Source: Anaerolineales bacterium
GTDB lineage: Bacteria > Chloroflexota > Anaerolineae > Anaerolineales > UBA11858
Length of the DNA: 64,000 nt
Assembly: GCA_028278545.1 (NCBI GenBank)
Contig: JANQED010000152.1
Location: forward strand, 62,001 to 126,000
Reading direction: 5' to 3'
A program made the translations under genes and the position numbers. Under the pieces are notes generated by a model that was given only the letters and a program-made list of their open reading frames with translations, searched no databases and was not told the origin of the DNA. Position 1 is the first letter of the stretch, and every line of letters starts with the position of its first letter. Positions 16,759 to 26,400 of the stretch are shown one piece after another.

Positions 16759-16905
16759 CTACACATTGGCAATCACATTGCTGAAGATATTGCCAACTGC
16801 GTTCCCAAAGACGGTCAGGATGATCAAAACAATAATGGCTACTAAGACAAGCAGCATCCCATATTCCAAGAAGCCTTGGCCGCTTTCACTCGGATTAAAT
16901 AACAT
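16759..16905 (-). CDS. Flp/Fap-type IVb pilin
   Basis: A 48-residue prepilin beginning MLFNPSESGQGFLEYGMLLV and continuing VLVAIIVLIILTVFGNAVGN. The GQGFLEYG motif marks the prepilin-peptidase cleavage region (with Glu at +5) followed by one hydrophobic helix; this is the classic Flp pilin layout of the Tad secretion/pilus system. GAGGAG 8 nt upstream fixes the ATG at 16905. No tad/cpa assembly genes are in the window, so the machinery must be elsewhere. The 296-nt stretch upstream to the cold-shock gene holds that gene's terminator and presumably the pilin promoter, but I see no convincing -35/-10 pair. Confidence 0.88.
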   Translation of the reverse strand: MLFNPSESGQGFLEYGMLLVLVAIIVLIILTVFGNAVGNIFSNVIANV

Positions 16906-17154
16906 GACACGCTCCTCACCAATCATGCCACAAATCGACAAGCCCATTTCCGGCAGTAAGACCAGGGGCAGGGTGGAAAATCAAGATAAGGCTGACGATG
17001 AAACAAGCAGACTATATTTTCAAAAGCCCTGGCCTAACTTATTGGACATAGCAAATAAACTTTCACTGCTATGATCTCGACCATTGTATCATATGAACCA
17101 GCCATATCCCCTCGGCAAAATCCAATTCATAACGACCCCCAAGCATTAACCACA

Positions 17155-17174
17155 AAACCGCCCTAAGGCGGTTT
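17155..17174 (-). terminator. hairpin terminator of the cold-shock gene
   Basis: AAACCGCC-loop-GGCGGTTT, an 8-bp stem with a 4-nt loop, lies 28 nt after the cold-shock stop. The T-run on the minus strand is short (TTTT), so termination may be partial. Confidence 0.65.
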
Positions 17175-17201
17175 CGTGCTATATACGAATACAGGTCACA
17201 T

Positions 17202-17411
17202 CTAGAGAGGAACAACCTCCGCAGCTTGCACCCCTTTGGGGCCTTCTTCAATGGCAAATTCAACTTCCTGGCCTTCATCTAAGCGGCGGTAGCCGTCCAT
17301 GGTGATCGAAGAGAAGTGCACAAAGACGTCGTCACCATCTTCGCGCCCGATGAAGCCATAGCCCTTACGGGCATTGAACCATTTTACAGTCCCAACGATA
17401 CGTTCTTCCAT
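17202..17411 (-). CDS. csp: cold-shock protein, CspA family
   Basis: A 69-residue single OB-fold protein with RNP1 (KGYGFIGRE) and RNP2 (DVFVHFSSI) and the start [15 protein letters not shown]. It binds single-stranded RNA or DNA and acts as an RNA chaperone. The frame begins at 17426, but GGAG lies 9 nt before the ATG at 17411, inside the longer reading, so the shorter start is chosen. It has its own promoter with a leader of about 60 nt, as is common for csp genes, and its own terminator. Confidence 0.95.
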   Translation of the reverse strand: MEERIVGTVKWFNARKGYGFIGREDGDDVFVHFSSITMDGYRRLDEGQEVEFAIEEGPKGVQAAEVVPL

Positions 17412-17480
17412 TCTTACATACTCCATTCTATTGGCTTTTTTTCGCTGAACATGCTGTCAGCCAAGCACGACGAGCGATAG

Positions 17481-17507
17481 ATTATCATGGTCGTTTTGCG
17501 ATGTCAA
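17481..17507 (-). promoter_or_regulatory. csp promoter
   Basis: On the minus strand a perfect TTGACA (17507-17502) is followed by TCGCAAAACGACCAT and GATAAT (17486-17481), or TAATCT with a 17-nt spacer. The leader to the ATG would be about 60 nt. Confidence 0.6.
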
Positions 17508-17536
17508 GGTGACAAAAAGCAGCCCAAGGAACGCGG

Positions 17537-17542
17537 TATAAT
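17537..17542 (+). promoter_or_regulatory. -10 box for the B12-subunit/meaB operon
   Basis: A perfect TATAAT lies 90 nt before the B12-binding subunit start. No good -35 at 16-18 nt is seen, so assignment is moderate. Confidence 0.4.
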
Positions 17543-17632
17543 CTCATCAAAAGCGCTTTTCCCCTCTCTTTGGGACTCCCAAAAAGTCGCATATCTGAGC
17601 GATAACCACATATTTCATAACCTGGAGGTATG

Positions 17633-18049
17633 ATGAGCGAAACGGAGCGAAAAATTCGAGTGCTGATCGCCAAGCCTGGCCTAGATGGTCATGATCGCGG
17701 CGCAAAGGTTGTCGCCCGCGCCCTCCGAGATGCAGGCATGGAGGTCATTTACACCGGTCTGCGCCAGACCCCAGAGATGATCGCCGAAGCAGCCCTGCAG
17801 GAAGATGTGGACGTTGTTGGCCTCTCGATCTTATCAGGCGCGCATATGGCGTTAGCACCGCGGGTGGTCGAACTGATCAATGCCAACGGTCAGGATCACG
17901 TTCAGATATTTTTGGGGGGCATCATACCAGACGAAGACATCGGCAAACTTGAAGAGATCGGCGTTTCCGGGATTTATGGGCCAGGCACGTTGATGGATGA
18001 AATTGTAGGAGATATCCGCAAGGGAGTTTTAGGAGAGAAAGCCAAATAG
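17633..18049 (+). CDS. methylmalonyl-CoA mutase small (cobalamin-binding) subunit
   Basis: A 138-residue stand-alone B12-binding domain. [10 protein letters not shown] (16-25) is the DxHDRG motif whose His20 replaces the dimethylbenzimidazole ligand of cobalamin; SILSGAHM and [10 protein letters not shown] complete the Rossmann-like fold. It corresponds to the C-terminal domain of methylmalonyl-CoA mutase or a relative such as isobutyryl- or ethylmalonyl-CoA mutase, working with a separate catalytic subunit that is not in the window. GGAGG is 4 nt before the second of two adjacent ATGs, so 17633 is preferred over 17630. meaB follows after 1 nt, confirming the acyl-CoA mutase role. Confidence 0.92.
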   Translation: MSETERKIRVLIAKPGLDGHDRGAKVVARALRDAGMEVIYTGLRQTPEMIAEAALQEDVDVVGLSILSGAHMALAPRVVELINANGQDHVQIFLGGIIPDEDIGKLEEIGVSGIYGPGTLMDEIVGDIRKGVLGEKAK

Positions 18050-18050
18050 C

Positions 18051-19076
18051 ATGGTGTCCGTCCAGGAGATATTATCAGGGGATCGGCTGTCTCTGGCGCG
18101 TCTGCTTTCCAAAATTGAGAACGACACATCAGATGGACGCGCCACACTGAGCGAACTATTCCCACACACGGGCAACGCCCATCTCATTGGCGTCACCGGC
18201 GCGCCAGGCACTGGAAAATCTTCCCTTGTCAATCAGTTAGCCTGCTACTACCGCCAGCCCCCCGAAAATAAAACACCCAAGCGCGTCGCTATTGTGGCGG
18301 TAGACCCCTCCAGCCCTTTCTCCGGGGGGGCTGTGTTGGGGGACCGCGTGCGCATGCGCGATTTAGCCGGAGATCCCGGGGTATTCATCCGCTCGATGGC
18401 TTCGCGCGGCTCCCTGGGCGGCCTGGCGACGACGACCTCGGGGGTGGTACAGGCTTTCGACTCAGCCGGGTTCGAAATCATCCTGATCGAGACGGTGGGC
18501 GCGGGTCAAGCCGAGGTCGATATCGCCCGGTTAGCGCACACAACGCTGGTCGTAGAAGCCCCTGGTCTGGGCGACGAGATCCAGGCCATCAAAGCGGGCA
18601 TCCTGGAGATCGCCGACATCCTGGTGGTCAACAAAGCCGACCGCGCCGGGGTCGAAAACACCGAACGCGCTTTACGCAACATGCTCAATCTATCCCAGCC
18701 CGCGAAACGGGTTTATCGGCACCACGGGACGTTGGAAACAGTGCCCTCACCAACAGCGGAAACACCTGAGAGTGAGTCCGCGTGGGTTCCCCCCATCCAA
18801 AAGACCGTCGCGATCGATGGAACGGGTGCCTCAGAACTGGGTGATCTGATCGCCCAACACAAAACACATCTCCAGAAAACTGGCGAATGGGAAAGAATGG
18901 AACGTGCTCGCCTCCAGGCTGAGTTAGAAAATCTACTGCAGATCACTTTGGTGAGCCGCTGGCGCGATGCCCTCTCAGCGGAGATGTATGAGAACGTTTT
19001 CGAGCAACTTATCGAAAGGCAGCTCTCCCCGCGCCAGGCAGTCGATGAATTACTCAACAGTGGACCAAAATCATGA
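18051..19076 (+). CDS. meaB: methylmalonyl-CoA mutase-associated GTPase MeaB
   Basis: A 341-residue G3E P-loop GTPase that protects and reloads adenosylcobalamin-dependent acyl-CoA mutases. Visible motifs: Walker A GAPGTGKSS (50-58), the base and metal loop DPSSPFSGGAVLGDRVRM, switch GVFIRSMASRGSLGGLA, ETVGAGQAEVDI (Walker B-like) and VNKAD (guanine specificity). The C-terminal helices ending in LIERQLSPRQAVDELL resemble the dimerisation arm of the family. It lies between the mutase subunit (1 nt upstream) and a GNAT gene (ATGA overlap). Confidence 0.95.
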   Translation: MVSVQEILSGDRLSLARLLSKIENDTSDGRATLSELFPHTGNAHLIGVTGAPGTGKSSLVNQLACYYRQPPENKTPKRVAIVAVDPSSPFSGGAVLGDRVRMRDLAGDPGVFIRSMASRGSLGGLATTTSGVVQAFDSAGFEIILIETVGAGQAEVDIARLAHTTLVVEAPGLGDEIQAIKAGILEIADILVVNKADRAGVENTERALRNMLNLSQPAKRVYRHHGTLETVPSPTAETPESESAWVPPIQKTVAIDGTGASELGDLIAQHKTHLQKTGEWERMERARLQAELENLLQITLVSRWRDALSAEMYENVFEQLIERQLSPRQAVDELLNSGPKS

Positions 19077-19630
19077 TTTACGGCAATGGTATTCGTTTAC
19101 GAGCGATTGAAAAGAATGATCTCCCTCTCTTCGTCAGGTGGCTCAACGACCCTGAAGTCCGTTATGGGCTGATGCTCTACCTGCCTTTATCCCAGGCCGA
19201 AGAAGAGCAATGGTTTGAGACGATGCTCAAACGGCCGCAAGATGAGCGCCCTCTTATGATTGAAATCGAGGGGCAAGAGGGATGGATACCGGTTGGAAAC
19301 TGCGGATTTTTCGACATCAACTGGCGCATCCGCTCAGCCGAAGTGGGCATCATCATCGGAGAGAAAAGCTGTTGGAACCAAGGACACGGCACAAGAACCA
19401 TGCGCTTGTTCCTGAATCATGGCTTCGAAACCCTAAATTTGAACCGCATCTTTCTAAGGGTCTACGACAACAACCCCCGTGCCCTGCGCAGCTACGAGAA
19501 GTCAGGCTTTGTCCAAGAAGGATGTATGCGGCAGGCCCATTACCAGGATGGGCAGTATTTCGATGTGATACTGATGAGCGTATTACGTCAGGAGTGGGAT
19601 AAGGACAATCAGGGTGTCCAAGGCGTTTAG
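19073..19630 (+). CDS. RimJ/RimL-type GNAT N-acetyltransferase
   Basis: A 185-residue acetyltransferase. LRAIEKNDLPLFVRWLNDPE at the N-terminus and IIIGEKSCWNQGHGTRTMRL (acetyl-CoA loop, QGHGT) with NLNRIFLRVYDNNPRALRSY and EKSGFVQEG are hallmarks of the RimJ/RimL/SpeG-like group, which acetylates protein N-termini, polyamines or antibiotics. The substrate is not readable. ATGA overlap with meaB shows co-translation, although no functional link with B12 metabolism is known. Confidence 0.88.
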   Translation: MIYGNGIRLRAIEKNDLPLFVRWLNDPEVRYGLMLYLPLSQAEEEQWFETMLKRPQDERPLMIEIEGQEGWIPVGNCGFFDINWRIRSAEVGIIIGEKSCWNQGHGTRTMRLFLNHGFETLNLNRIFLRVYDNNPRALRSYEKSGFVQEGCMRQAHYQDGQYFDVILMSVLRQEWDKDNQGVQGV

Positions 19631-19662
19631 GGACACCTTATGGTTGTATTGGGAGACGATTG

Positions 19663-20652
19663 ATGATCCAAAAACATAAGAACGAATGCGGCATGTATGG
19701 TGATATCAAACTATTTGCTGGCACAGGGTCCCATTACTTAGCCCAAAAAATATCCGACTACTTAAGCGTGCCGTTGAGCAAACAAAAAGTGAATCACTTC
19801 CCTAACGATAACCTTTGGGTGCGCCTGAAGAGCAGCATCCGCGGACAGGACGTTTACGTGATCCAGACCACCTCGCGTCCAGTTCACCGCAACATCATGG
19901 AATTGCTGATCACGCTCCAAACCATGCGTCTGGACTCTGCCGGCCGCGTCACCGCGGTGGTACCCTACCTCAGTTATGCGCGCTCAGACAAAAAGGATAA
20001 ACCGCGCACCCCCATCACAGCCCGCCTGATCGCCGACATGATCGAAGTAGCCGGTGCCGACCGATATATGACCCTCGATTTGCACGCCGGGCAGATCCAG
20101 GGCTTCTTCTCCATCCCCGGCGATGTGCTCAGCGCTTTCCACATCCTTACGGATAACATTGCCAGGATGCTGCCGCAGATGACCGACCCGGTTGTCTTGA
20201 CCGTCGATCTGGGATTTGCCAAGAAAGGGCGCAACTTTGCGGCTGTCCTTGACCTGCCCATTGCCTTCGTAGAAAAACGCCGCCGCGGTAAAAAAGACAA
20301 GGCTCAGGCCATCACCCTGATCGGGGATATCGCAGACCGCGACGTGATCATCGTGGATGATGAGGTCGATACCGCCGGCTCCGTCGTCAAAGCAGTCAAA
20401 TTGGCCAAAGAGCACGGTGCCAGAAACATCTATCTGACCTTCGTTCACCCGATATTATCCCCTCCTGCTGTAGAGCGCCTTGCCAAACTACCGCTCACCA
20501 AGATCATCGCCACAGACACCGTCCCCATCAGCCCAGAGGATCAAACCTTGCTCGGCGATAAACTCCAAATCTGCTCCGTGGCCCCTCTTCTAGGCGAGGT
20601 GATCCTGCGCGCTCACGAAGGCCGCAGCGTGGGCGAGATGTTCAACGAGTAG
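19663..20652 (+). CDS. prs: ribose-phosphate pyrophosphokinase
   Basis: A 329-residue cytoplasmic enzyme making PRPP from ribose-5-phosphate and ATP for purine, pyrimidine, His and Trp synthesis. KLFAGTGSHYLAQKISDYL, VIQTTSRPVHRNIMELL, PYLSYARSDKKDKPRTPITA and DLHAGQIQGFF fit the N-terminal half; the PRPP loop is DVIIVDDEVDTAGSVVKAV (about 227-245), with the less usual DDEVDTAG in place of DDMIDTAG. The flexible loop FVEKRRRGKKDKAQ matches the catalytic KRR. The ATG at 19663 has GGGAG 7 nt upstream; a TTG one codon earlier is rejected. Confidence 0.92.
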   Translation: MIQKHKNECGMYGDIKLFAGTGSHYLAQKISDYLSVPLSKQKVNHFPNDNLWVRLKSSIRGQDVYVIQTTSRPVHRNIMELLITLQTMRLDSAGRVTAVVPYLSYARSDKKDKPRTPITARLIADMIEVAGADRYMTLDLHAGQIQGFFSIPGDVLSAFHILTDNIARMLPQMTDPVVLTVDLGFAKKGRNFAAVLDLPIAFVEKRRRGKKDKAQAITLIGDIADRDVIIVDDEVDTAGSVVKAVKLAKEHGARNIYLTFVHPILSPPAVERLAKLPLTKIIATDTVPISPEDQTLLGDKLQICSVAPLLGEVILRAHEGRSVGEMFNE

Positions 20653-20692
20653 AACCGTATCCAGTAATCAGGCTTATACTACCCACTGAGAT

Positions 20693-21523
20693 ATGCCCGA
20701 ACTACCCGAAGTCGAAACCATCCGCAACAAATTCCGTCAGGGCACAGACGATACCCCCTCGCTGATTGGCAAACGCGTCACCGGGACCGAGTTGCTCTGG
20801 GAGCGCACGTTGGACACCCCAAGCCCCGAGGAGTTTTCGGCGCGCATCCTGGGGCAGGAGTTCACAGATGTCGGTCGGCGGGGGAAGTATCTGCTCTTTC
20901 ACCTGCAACAAGATACATTAGTCATCCATCTGCGCATGAGCGGCGACCTGCTGTTCGAGGCCGCGGATGATCCGATTGCGCCGCACCATCGCTTGCTGCT
21001 CTACTTGGACGATGAATACCGATTGGCCTTCAACGACATGCGCAAATTTGGGCGAGTGTGGCTGGTGAAAGACCCCCAATCGTTGCTGGCTCATCTTGGC
21101 CCTGAACCCTTAGATGAAAACTTAACTCCAGAAGATTTTCACCAGCGATTGGGGAAATATCGCCGCCAACTGAAACCTCTCTTATTAGATCAAAGTTTTC
21201 TGGCTGGCGTGGGCAATATCTACGCCGATGAAGCTTTGCATCAGGCAAAACTGCACCCTCAGACCCGTTCACATACCTTGAGTTTAGCGGACATCACCCG
21301 ACTGTTATATGCGCTGCAATCCGTGTTGAAAGAGGCCATCCGGCGCCAAGGGTCCAGCATCGACTGGGTCTACCGCGATGGTGATTTCCAAAATCATTTT
21401 CAGGTTTATCAACGCACGGGTAAACCGTGCTATGATTGTGGCACTTCTATCGAACGCATCACTGTGGGCCAACGCGGCACTCATTTTTGCCCGGAGTGCC
21501 AACCCTACCCAAATGACGGGTAA
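20693..21523 (+). CDS. mutM: formamidopyrimidine-DNA glycosylase (Fpg)
   Basis: A 276-residue bifunctional DNA glycosylase/AP lyase removing 8-oxoguanine and formamidopyrimidines. The catalytic N-terminus is MPELPEVETI with Pro2 and Glu3; NDMRKFGRVWL and LLLDQSFLAGVGNIYADEAL (helix-two-turn-helix) follow, and the C-terminal zinc finger has four cysteines (CYDCGTSIERI and HFCPEC). Length is normal. A likely -10 (TATACT, 20675-20680) lies only 12 nt before the ATG, so the gene may also have its own short-leader promoter besides read-through from prs. Confidence 0.96.
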   Translation: MPELPEVETIRNKFRQGTDDTPSLIGKRVTGTELLWERTLDTPSPEEFSARILGQEFTDVGRRGKYLLFHLQQDTLVIHLRMSGDLLFEAADDPIAPHHRLLLYLDDEYRLAFNDMRKFGRVWLVKDPQSLLAHLGPEPLDENLTPEDFHQRLGKYRRQLKPLLLDQSFLAGVGNIYADEALHQAKLHPQTRSHTLSLADITRLLYALQSVLKEAIRRQGSSIDWVYRDGDFQNHFQVYQRTGKPCYDCGTSIERITVGQRGTHFCPECQPYPNDG

Positions 21524-21538
21524 TCACAGGAGGCTCCT

Positions 21539-22150
21539 ATGGAATATTTCATTATTCTCATCGTGGCCGTAATTTGCCTTCTTGCCGGCCTTCTCGCTGG
21601 CTATTTAATCGCCAGCCAGCAAGATCGCCGGCCCGAAGACCGTTCCACAAACCAGACAGAAAATCAGTATCCTCCAGACGCCATCCACATCTGGCACGAT
21701 AAGGGCAAAGACCAGATAGTCCTGCAACTCGGAAAGCAAATCTATCACACATCGGAACCTCTGCCCCCAACAGAAAACAAGCACATCACTCAATTGCTAA
21801 AGTTTCTGCAGAAATGGGTCGGTATTCCCACAACCCCAGACCCTCAGCCTGTGGCGCAAACACCCCAGCCGCCACCCGCAAGCCCACAAAGCATCCCACC
21901 GTCGCCGCCTGAAGCTGTCGATATGCCTGGCGCCGAGAAAAGCATCGTCGCCCAGGTTGATGATATCTTGCAGCGGCTTTTGGCCAACTCACCCCTCGGA
22001 GATAAACGCATTCGCCTGACAGAGAACTTGGATGGAAGCATGAGAATTTGTATTGGGGTAGATCATTATGACGATATCGGCGCCGTCCCCGATGAAGCCA
22101 TCCAGGCAGTCATCCGCGCCGCGGTGCGGGAATGGGAACAACTTCAATAA
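21539..22150 (+). CDS. membrane-anchored protein with proline-rich linker, unknown
   Basis: A 203-residue protein: an N-terminal membrane helix (IILIVAVICLLAGLLAGYLI), a short domain (AIHIWHDKGKDQIVLQLGKQ), a Pro/Gln-rich linker (about 95-130, PQPPPASPQS) and a C-terminal acidic/helical domain with AEKSIVAQVDDILQRLLANS and a region rich in Asp and Ile. I do not recognise the family; N-anchored proteins with this build occur in other Chloroflexota. GGAGG lies 7 nt before the start. It is the last gene of the operon, followed by a strong terminator. Confidence 0.7.
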   Translation: MEYFIILIVAVICLLAGLLAGYLIASQQDRRPEDRSTNQTENQYPPDAIHIWHDKGKDQIVLQLGKQIYHTSEPLPPTENKHITQLLKFLQKWVGIPTTPDPQPVAQTPQPPPASPQSIPPSPPEAVDMPGAEKSIVAQVDDILQRLLANSPLGDKRIRLTENLDGSMRICIGVDHYDDIGAVPDEAIQAVIRAAVREWEQLQ

Positions 22151-22171
22151 GAGACCTACCCGGACACGAAC

Positions 22172-22207
22172 AAACCCCTTGGACTTGTTGCAAATCCAAG
22201 GGGTTTT
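22172..22207 (+). terminator. rho-independent terminator, probably bidirectional
   Basis: A 12-bp perfect stem AAACCCCTTGGA / TCCAAGGGGTTT with an 11-nt loop and TTTT at the end, 21 nt after the operon's last stop. The opposing adenosine deaminase gene ends at 22265, so the hairpin may also stop that transcript. Confidence 0.85.
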
Positions 22208-22264
22208 CTGACTCAGGTCGAGTTGGCCCCTGAACTCAAAGAGGCTGTCGCTCCCCCACCTCAG

Positions 22265-23326
22265 CTAAAACTTATCATCCAGTTCCTGCTTGAGACGATC
22301 GACAAGTTCTGCTCTCTCATCATCGGGCAAAAAAGCCGCCTGAGCAGCTGCTAAAATACGCTCTTTCAGTGTCGAGAGCGATAATCCTTGAACGGCACAA
22401 GCCTGGCGATATTCTTCACTCAATGTGATCCTGGAAACACTGGGGTCGTCAGTGTTAAGGGTGACATTCAACCCGGCATCCAACATAGGCACGATTGGAT
22501 GCTGACTCTGTTCGGGCACCACCCCAGATTGATAGTTACTGGTCAGACATACCTCGAAGACAATCCCTCGCGAACGGGCCAACGCTACGGCAGCAGCATC
22601 TTCCATAACACGCACACCATGCCCAATGCGCTCGGCGTTGAATTTTTCAATAGCTTCAACAACATTGGGAGCACCCCCCCATTCGCCGGCGTGGATGATG
22701 ACATGCAACCCCTCCTGTTGGGCCTCACAGAAGATCCCTACAAAGGGATCAGCAGGAAATTCAGCTTCATTGCCTGCTAAATCCAGGCCGACAATTCCTT
22801 TATGCTTGCGTTCCATGGCCAGCCAGGCTACTTGTTCAGCCAAATCCGGGCTCTCGTGCCGGTTGACGCTGGCAATCAGGCGGGTGATGACGCCAAAAGC
22901 CTCCTCGCCGCGCCGGGCGGCTTCAATTACCCAATCAATCACCTGATCGAGAGGGAATCTCTCAGCTTCACTTAGGGCCACGGGGGTGAAGCGCAATTCA
23001 AGATAGTGGATATTATCCTTGGCGGCATCTTCGATAGCCTCGCGAGTGATGCGCTCGATCACTTCTGGCGAGCGATAGAACGACCGCAGCGCAGCAAACT
23101 TCGATAGAAAGTTTTCAAAAGTGTAGGGTTCGTCCTCCCCAATCTGAACCTTGGGGCCTAGAATATGTATGCCCGTGTTGTGGATTCCAAGGTCTTGCCC
23201 GATCTCAGATAAAGTCTCCACGCGCAAAGCCCCCTCTAGGTGACGGTGCAACTCTACCTTCGGCAACGATTGATAAAACTCTATGGGGCGCTTGATTTCA
23301 GGTTGAACCATAGCAAGTTTCATCAT
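22265..23326 (-). CDS. add: adenosine deaminase
   Basis: A 353-residue amidohydrolase converting adenosine (and deoxyadenosine) to inosine for purine salvage. Zinc and catalytic residues are in place: HRHLEG (His27, His29; more often HxHLDG), HAGEWGG with the third zinc His and the nearby Glu, ERIGHGVR (catalytic His), and LNTDDPSV (two Asp). The related adenine deaminases cannot be excluded from sequence alone. Two adjacent ATGs (23326, 23323) follow a TTG; none has a clear Shine-Dalgarno. It stands alone and converges with the plus-strand operon. Confidence 0.9.
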   Translation of the reverse strand: MMKLAMVQPEIKRPIEFYQSLPKVELHRHLEGALRVETLSEIGQDLGIHNTGIHILGPKVQIGEDEPYTFENFLSKFAALRSFYRSPEVIERITREAIEDAAKDNIHYLELRFTPVALSEAERFPLDQVIDWVIEAARRGEEAFGVITRLIASVNRHESPDLAEQVAWLAMERKHKGIVGLDLAGNEAEFPADPFVGIFCEAQQEGLHVIIHAGEWGGAPNVVEAIEKFNAERIGHGVRVMEDAAAVALARSRGIVFEVCLTSNYQSGVVPEQSQHPIVPMLDAGLNVTLNTDDPSVSRITLSEEYRQACAVQGLSLSTLKERILAAAQAAFLPDDERAELVDRLKQELDDKF

Positions 23327-23430
23327 CAAGATAACGTCATTCTAGGTTAAGAATTGCGGTCAAGTATACCATCAGCAGTTATTGGCAATGGAACTAAGCC
23401 TCTAAAACCAATAATCTCGATCCGTAGGGG

Positions 23431-26400
23431 TCATTTCTTGCGCCTGCGGCGACGGCGTTTCTTCTTGGCAGCTGTGGGCTGCGCATCTTCTTGCGGTGCC
23501 TGGGGCTCCGGAACGGCAGTCTTCTGCACTTCCACCTGTACGCTGCTTACATCCGCCGGGCGGAAGGTGAACATGCGGGTGACCATGCTAATCCGCATAT
23601 CCCAGAGCAGATTCTGGAACATCTCGAAGGCGCGCGTTTTATACTGCACCAATGGGTCGCGTTGAGCGTAGGCTTCCAGGCCGATAGCCACGCGCAAGGC
23701 CTCCATTTGAGTCAAATAATCGATCCACAAGTTAGAGATCACCCTCAGGAGCAGTTCCTTGTATATCTTGGTCAAGGCCTGACGACCCAACTCATCGGCA
23801 ATTTGATCTCGGAGAGCCTCATCCAGCGAACTCACTGGCTGCTCTTGAACGGCCTGGAAAACCTCCTCACCCAAAGCCTGAATAAGACCGTCTCTGGCGC
23901 TCTGATCCAGCACACCGAGTTGCGTATCGCCTAGACGAGCAAGTTCGGTCCGCCCCCACTCCCCATGAATGGTTTCTTGAGCATTCTCCAGGTGTGCCAA
24001 TACGTCCGCGGTGATCTCCTCCGAGATATGACTTTCCATCGCCCGCGCTGCCGCATGGATAAACGTCAGGCGCGAGGTTTGCAGCCAGACACGTTTGTGA
24101 GTTTTCTTATCAAAAGCCTGACGGCGGCCCTGGGGAAGCAGCAGCATGAGGTTCAACAAGTCACTCTCTGAAAGCACCTCGCTGTCGATCCTGGATAGAC
24201 TAGCCTGAACATCCCTCGCAATCTGCCCGGGGCTGTCATCCTCACCGATATTCGTCGTCAGCCGCTCGCCGTAGATGTTCTGGATAGCGCCAAGGATCTC
24301 ATCAGCCAATTGATCCCAGTCCTTGCCGAATAAATCTCCCGGATCGAGCCCAAGGGGAGTCTTCAAGACGCGTTCCACCGCACCAATCAAGCGCGTGATC
24401 GTCAGAGTTTGCATCGCCCCCTGGACGAGATCCCGCAGCTTATCCCCCATTTCGTGTGGATCATCTTTCACAGAACGCATAATCTCAGGAGATATCTGTA
24501 GGGGCAAATGCAGCAACTCGACCATCTCTTGAGAAAGCTGTTGTGGAGAGCGCGTATCGGTTTCGTCACTCAGGCTGAGGCCTTCGATAAACATCTCCAG
24601 GGTCTCCAGGCGCTCGCTAAGCTGGTTTTCCAGGCTCAATTTGCTGTTTTCAAGCAATCCATCAACCGTGTGTAATAAATGCTCTTCCTCAGCCTGGATC
24701 GACTGCCTGGCCAGCTTCACCAAAGCAGCTTGGGCCTGGGCGGCCTCCAGTTCAGGCTGACCGTCCTTGAGGCTCTCCAGGAGCAACTTCAAGGTATACG
24801 AAGGGAAGAAGCCCTCCCGCAGCGGTACCGGAGGTTGAATTTGATCCAGCCACGAGAGCAGTTTCCAAGGCCCTTCTTCATCTTCCAAGGCCTCCGGCAC
24901 CCGCCTCAAAACCTCCTCCTGGAGCATACCAGTGACATCTTCGCTGAGATCAGCTTTGGTCAAAATACGATCACGCTGGCCGTAGATCTTGGCGCGCTGC
25001 GTGTTGAGTACATCGTCATACTCCAACAAGTGTTTGCGCACATCAAAGTTGGCCCCCTCGACCCTGGTTTGAGAGGATTCGACAACACGGCTGACCAGTT
25101 GATTGGTGATCGGCAGTGCTTCATCGACGTTCATGCGGGTGAGCAACCCTTCCATCTGCTGGCCCCCAAAGCGCACCATTAACTCGTCTTCCAGGGATAA
25201 GTAGAACCGAGAGGAGCCAGGATCACCCTGGCGAGCGGCGCGGCCGCGCAACTGATTGTCGATGCGCCGGGCCTCATGTCGTTCCGAACCAACCACATGC
25301 AAACCTCCCGAAGCTCGCACACGATCTTTCTCCTCCATGTGCTGCAAAAAGTACTCGATCTCACCGGCATAGATGCCATAATCATCGGCGGACAAGGCCA
25401 ACAAGGCTTCACGGCGCGCTTCCATGGTCATATCATAAGATTCATCATAACCATTGCGCTTGAGCACCCGATTGACCGTCGAGATCACCTCCTCAGCCAA
25501 CTCGCCGCCCAACTTGATATCGACACCGCGACCGGCCATGTTGGTAGCGATTGTGACGGCGCCAAAGGCACCCGCGCCGGCAATGATCTGGCTCTCCTCA
25601 GTATGCTTGCGGGCGTTGAGCACCTGGTGGGAGATGCCGCCCTGTAAAACGTCAGCCAGACGCTCCTTATAAGAGGAAGCAAGCCCCAAAATCTGCAGCA
25701 AACGCTCCAGGTTAGCGTCATCCGAGGGAGTCAGCGACAATTCCAATTCCTCATCCCGGATCACTTGGCGCAGTTCTGGGGTTTTCAACCCGTCGAGGGG
25801 GGCGGTCAGAGGCAGCAACTCGCCGATCTGGCGACCATCCTCAACAGTACCCGTTTTCTCGAACCAGGCATCCCGCACCAGCAATGTTTGGGCCAGGCGG
25901 CGCACCAAAAGACCTTCCAGGCGGCGTGAAACACGCTCAGAAAGCTCCACCGAAGTAGTGCCCACCAGGATGGGACGCCCAATGACATGATAGGCCAATA
26001 TCTCCTGCACGATGGCGCGCAGTTTGGCTTCCTCGGAGCGGTAGATCACGTCAGGGTAGTCTTTACGCTTCCAAAAAACCGGCGTGTGAGCAGGGTCGTC
26101 CTTGTAGGTGTAGTAGGTGTACTTATAGTTATACTCATCCCGGTCTTGCAAGGTCACGAAAACAGAGTCTTCGCGGCTGGCTTCATAATCCAGGTTGGTC
26201 GGGATCGCGATTGCATCCAAAGAATATATCTCATTGAACTCCTCTGCCTCGGTGACGGCAGTCCCCGTCATGCCGGCCAACTTCTCATACATGCGGAAGT
26301 AGTTCTGAATTGTGATCGTGGCATAGGTGACGTTTTCACTTTCAATAGGAACGCCCTCCTTAGCCTCAACCGCCTGATGCAGGCCATCCGACCAGCGCCG

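Noticed and set aside
18466-18480. GGGTTCGAAATC, tRNA T-loop-like string
   Set aside because: It lies inside the meaB coding frame and no clover-leaf can be folded around it. No tRNA was found elsewhere.
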